A stretch of 17,626 bases of DNA from positions 1-17,626 of the forward strand of contig JBDLID010000063.1 of NCBI GenBank assembly GCA_039715055.1, written 5' to 3'. Each line of letters starts with the position of its first letter. The stretch's first letter is position 1. The stretch comes from JBDLID01 sp039715055 (GTDB lineage Bacteria; Desulfobacterota; Desulfobulbia; Desulfobulbales; Desulfocapsaceae). A model generated the notes under the pieces. The model was not told the origin of the DNA. It worked only from the letters and a program-made list of their open reading frames with translations, and did not search any database. The translations under genes were made by a program, and so were the position numbers. Below, piece by piece: positions 14,677 through 17,626 of this stretch.

Positions 14677-17397
14677 TCAGGGCTGCTGCTTTAAACGAGA
14701 ACCTCGAAACTTTTTTTCTGCTTCTACAATTACATAGGCAGCAAGTCCTGCGAGCACTATCCGGGTCCAGGAGCCAGTACCAATGGCGCTGCTGTGAAAC
14801 AACCGATTCATAACGGGCAGATAGGTGTACACAATCTGCAGCGCCAGCATGGCGCATACTCCGCCAAAGACCCACATATTGGAAAAAATACCAAGCTGGA
14901 ATATTGATTTGCTCAGCGAGCGGCAGTTGAACAGGTAGAAAAGCTCTATGATGATAAAAGTATTAACTGCAACCGTGCGTGCCTGCCCAACTGAAGCACC
15001 TATTACCAACTCCCATCTAAAAAGTCCGAAGACACCGATGAGCAGCAGGGTTCCCACCAGGAAGATTCTGGTGGTCAGTTCCCTGGTAAGAATCGGGGTG
15101 CTTGGGTCACGGGGCAGTCTCCGCATTATACCAGGCTCCTTCGGCTCAAAGGCTAACATCAATCCCAAAAACCCAGCCGTTGTCATATTGATCCAGAGGA
15201 TCTGCACCGGTAGGATGGGCAGGGTAATACCGAGAAAAATTGCCGTCAGGATAACCAGCCCTTCTCCCAGGTTGGTAGGCAAAGTCCAGACAATGAACTT
15301 GGTCAGGTTGTCGAACACACCGCGTCCTTCCTCAACTGCTGCCTCAATGGAACTGAAGTTGTCATCGGTGAGGACCATGTCTGCAGCTTCTTTGGAAACG
15401 TCTGTTCCGGTTATGCCCATGGCCACGCCAATATCGGCCTGTTTGAGGGCAGGGGCATCATTTACTCCGTCACCGGTCATGGCAACTATATGCCCTCTTG
15501 CCTGCAGGGCCTGAACCAGACGAATTTTTTGTTCCGGAGTGGCTCGGGCAAAAACCCTTGTCTTTTCAGCAGCACTGATCAATTCATCGTCTGAAAGTTT
15601 TGCAAGCTCCTGACCGGTGAGTGCTGCGCGCTCTCCTGTTGTGCCGGTGGTGTCATTGTGGAGCCCAATCTGTCCGGCAATTGCCGCTGCAGTTGCCGGA
15701 TGATCACCGGTGATCATCTTTACCTCGATTCCGGCTGTCCGGCAGATTTTCACCGCTTCTACGGCTTCGGCTCTTGGTGGGTCAATCATCCCCTGCAGGC
15801 CGAAAAAGGTTAGCCCTGTGGACACATTTTCATGGTGTATCCCTGTGGTTCCAATCGGCAATTCTTTGCGGGCAAAAGCGAGTACGCGCAAGCCCCTGGC
15901 TGCCATGTGTGCGACATCTCGACTAATCTTATCAAAGTGCAAAACCGTTTTGTTACCATCATTGTTTATGGCTTCAGCGCATTTAGCAAGTACCTGCTCC
16001 ACTGCGCCTTTCATGTAAGCCACGGGTGGCTCATCAACGCCTCGATCATGTAGAGTGGCCATGTACTGGTGCTGGGATTCAAAAGGGATTGAATCAAGGC
16101 GGGGATATTGTACTTCCAGCTCCTTCTCACGGAATCCTCTTTTTGCTGCTGCCGCCAGCAAAGCCCCCTCGGTAGGATCGCCCTGGACCTGCCAGCCGCC
16201 GTCCTTTTCCAGGAGCTGACTGTCATTACACAACACTCCGGCCCGTAGGCAGTCGTCGAGCGCCGCAGCACTATCGCCATCTGATCCGTCCTGTCTGACA
16301 ATCTGGCCAAGTGGGGCATATCCCGCCCCACTGACCTCATAATGCACACCACCTGCCATGATGGCTTGTACAGTCATCTGATTTTCCGTAAGCGTTCCAG
16401 TCTTATCCGAACAGATCACCGTGGTACTGCCCAAGGTTTCTACAGCCGGTAGTTTACGGATGATAGCCCGACGTTTTGCCATTCTAGCAACACCAATGGC
16501 AAGGGTGATCGTCACTGCAGCAGGCAACCCTTCCGGAATTGCACCGACCGCCAAGGCAATAGCAGCCATAAACATGTCAAAAAGTGGTTGACCACGCAGC
16601 AAACCCACGGCAACAGTAACAGCTGCCAGCAACAGGATGGCATAGAGCAGGATCTGGCTGAAATACGCTATCTTACGAGTAAGCGGTGTTGCCAGATCCT
16701 GGGCTAAAGAAATGAGCTGGGAGATACGGCCGACCTCGGTATTAATCCCCGTTTCGGTTACAATACCGGTTCCCTGGCCATAGGTGACCATGGAAGAGCC
16801 ATAGGTCATGTTTTTCCGGTCAGCAAGGGCTGTGTCCCAGTGTAGAGGCTCCACACCCTTCTCTACCGGTACAGACTCACCCGTCAAGGCGGATTCATCC
16901 ACCTGCAGGTCCCGGGTTCTCAATAGCCGCAGGTCAGCAGGGACCTTGTCACCAGCCTGGAGCAGAACAATATCGCCCGGGACCAGTTCTGCTGCCGGGA
17001 CCCGTTTTTTTTCACCCTGACGAACAACGGTGGCCTCGGCAACCATGGTGTCTGCCAGCGCGGCAAGGGCATTTTCCGCCTTTGACTCCTGGATAAAACC
17101 AATAACCGCATTGACCAGCACTACACCAAAAATCACACCAGAATCCACCCACTCCTGTAAGGCAGCGGTTATGACACCGGCGGCTATCAGGATATAGATC
17201 AGCGGTTGATGAAATTGCAGCAAAAAACGCAGCAATACGCCTTTTCCCTGTTTGACGGCAAGTACATTTTCTCCGAACCGCGTCAGACGTTCCCGGGCTT
17301 CTTTCGGGGTCAGTCCTTTTTCCTGGTCACTGGCGAGCTCGGTGATGATTTCCCCGGTCTGCAGTTGATGCCAGACCATATCCGATGTGATTTTCAT
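14677..17397 (-). CDS. P2-type cation-transporting ATPase
   Basis: A full-length 906-residue P-type ATPase of the SERCA/PMR1-like P2 group in the inner membrane. Seen in order: an N-terminal cation-ATPase segment (GLTPKEARERLTRFGENVL), TM1-TM2, the actuator motif TGES, TM4 with AIPEGLP (Glu289), the phosphorylation motif SDKTGTLT (Asp331), a nucleotide-binding domain with DPTEGAL and MKGA, MITGDHPATA, the hinge TGDGVNDAPALKQADIG, TM5 NLGE (Asn709, Glu712), TM6 NMTTAG (Asn737, Thr740, Ala741), and a TM8 glutamate (IIIELFYLFN). The usual P2 cation residues are kept, except that the TM6 aspartate equivalent to SERCA Asp800 is alanine, so calcium specificity is doubtful. GGAG lies about 11 nt before the ATG. 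The start overlaps the stop of an upstream truncated ATPase frame (ATGA). Confidence 0.95.
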   Translation of the reverse strand: MKITSDMVWHQLQTGEIITELASDQEKGLTPKEARERLTRFGENVLAVKQGKGVLLRFLLQFHQPLIYILIAAGVITAALQEWVDSGVIFGVVLVNAVIGFIQESKAENALAALADTMVAEATVVRQGEKKRVPAAELVPGDIVLLQAGDKVPADLRLLRTRDLQVDESALTGESVPVEKGVEPLHWDTALADRKNMTYGSSMVTYGQGTGIVTETGINTEVGRISQLISLAQDLATPLTRKIAYFSQILLYAILLLAAVTVAVGLLRGQPLFDMFMAAIALAVGAIPEGLPAAVTITLAIGVARMAKRRAIIRKLPAVETLGSTTVICSDKTGTLTENQMTVQAIMAGGVHYEVSGAGYAPLGQIVRQDGSDGDSAAALDDCLRAGVLCNDSQLLEKDGGWQVQGDPTEGALLAAAAKRGFREKELEVQYPRLDSIPFESQHQYMATLHDRGVDEPPVAYMKGAVEQVLAKCAEAINNDGNKTVLHFDKISRDVAHMAARGLRVLAFARKELPIGTTGIHHENVSTGLTFFGLQGMIDPPRAEAVEAVKICRTAGIEVKMITGDHPATAAAIAGQIGLHNDTTGTTGERAALTGQELAKLSDDELISAAEKTRVFARATPEQKIRLVQALQARGHIVAMTGDGVNDAPALKQADIGVAMGITGTDVSKEAADMVLTDDNFSSIEAAVEEGRGVFDNLTKFIVWTLPTNLGEGLVILTAIFLGITLPILPVQILWINMTTAGFLGLMLAFEPKEPGIMRRLPRDPSTPILTRELTTRIFLVGTLLLIGVFGLFRWELVIGASVGQARTVAVNTFIIIELFYLFNCRSLSKSIFQLGIFSNMWVFGGVCAMLALQIVYTYLPVMNRLFHSSAIGTGSWTRIVLAGLAAYVIVEAEKKFRGSRLKQQP

Positions 17398-17626
17398 TTT
17401 TTATAGGGCTCCAGCGAACGGTTGGCACTCAGCTCCTGAAAAAAGCCGATCAACCCGTTGAGAAGAAGGATGGCAAAGAGCAGAATGTAGATAATAAAAT
17501 CTTTAAACTGATTGATAAAGATGGTCAGCAGCGAAGGCGGCGGAGCCGACTCCAGCCGGTTGCGGCCGTCAAGCACAAGACGCTCGGCAGCAACACTGGA
17601 GGTGAGCCCTTTCCGACTGGTTGCCA
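17394..17626 (-). pseudogene. Truncated P-type ATPase N-terminal remnant (runs off window)
   Basis: The frame is open from the window edge. It reads a P-type ATPase N-terminus: GLTSSVAAERL, then GRNRLE, then a TM1-like stretch (LLTIFINQFKDFIIYILLFAI). It then jumps directly to the end of TM2 (LLLNGLIGFFQELSANRSLE) and stops after PYKK. Compared with the intact ATPase next to it, about 20 residues of the TM1-TM2 hairpin are missing, and everything after TM2 is gone. Its TGA overlaps the ATG of the intact ATPase. It is a decayed paralogue or one arm of a recombination between tandem ATPase genes. Whether it is still translated, and so couples translation of the next gene, is open. Confidence 0.7.

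Noticed and set aside
14948..15514. 188-codon plus-strand frame
   Set aside because: It is antisense to the C-terminal half of the P-type ATPase; low-complexity Ser/Pro/Arg composition is typical of shadow frames.
1..17626. CRISPR array, tRNA, rRNA or prophage genes
   Set aside because: No regularly spaced direct repeats, no tRNA-like cloverleaf sequence and no phage structural or integrase motifs were seen.

Overview
The window looks like a chromosomal segment from a Gram-negative bacterium, most likely a sulfate-reducer-type deltaproteobacterium (Desulfobacterota). This is inferred from moderate-to-high GC coding, AT-rich intergenic regions, a DUF4405 membrane cytochrome next to an NtrC-type two-component pair, and a GluQRS-type synthetase. 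No rRNA, tRNA or other phylogenetic marker is present, so the assignment is tentative.

Layout: (1) 1-851, minus: the N-terminal part of a hydantoinase/oxoprolinase-family protein, cut by the window edge. (2) 1055-5360, plus: a four-gene run with a FabI-like reductase, a TIGR01777/YfcH-type epimerase-like protein, a second TIGR01777 protein fused to an N-terminal SRPBCC domain, and a polytopic membrane protein. The last three genes are joined by 1-nt and 4-nt start/stop overlaps. (3) 5361-6140: about 780 bp without a convincing gene, holding two palindromic elements and two copies of a 16-bp dyad. (4) 6141-10456, plus: a membrane diheme-cytochrome-like DUF4405 protein with a repeated C-terminal motif, a secreted DUF5666-like protein, a membrane histidine kinase and a sigma54-type response regulator, with overlapping or closely spaced reading frames. 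(5) 10493-11558, minus: gluQ, and overlapping its 5' end a 57-codon hydrophobic ORF. (6) 11632-12522, plus: arginase. (7) 12555-14231, minus: a membrane GGDEF-EAL protein with intact motifs in both domains. (8) 14677-17397, minus: a P2-type cation ATPase. Directly upstream and overlapping its start by 4 nt is the remnant of a second P-type ATPase that lost most of its TM1-TM2 hairpin and everything after it.

The best non-genic signal is a pair of 141-bp palindromic elements (5589-5729 and 14500-14640). They have the same length, conserved ends and loop, compensated changes in the inner stem, and different 4-bp flanking duplications (CTAA and TTAA). This is the signature of a transposed non-autonomous element (MITE), and the YTAR-type target fits IS5-family mobilisation.

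The genes suggest an accessory but not phage-like region: one possible hydrophobic-metabolite or lipid pathway (1055-5360), one membrane redox/sensing operon (6141-10456), c-di-GMP turnover and ion transport.
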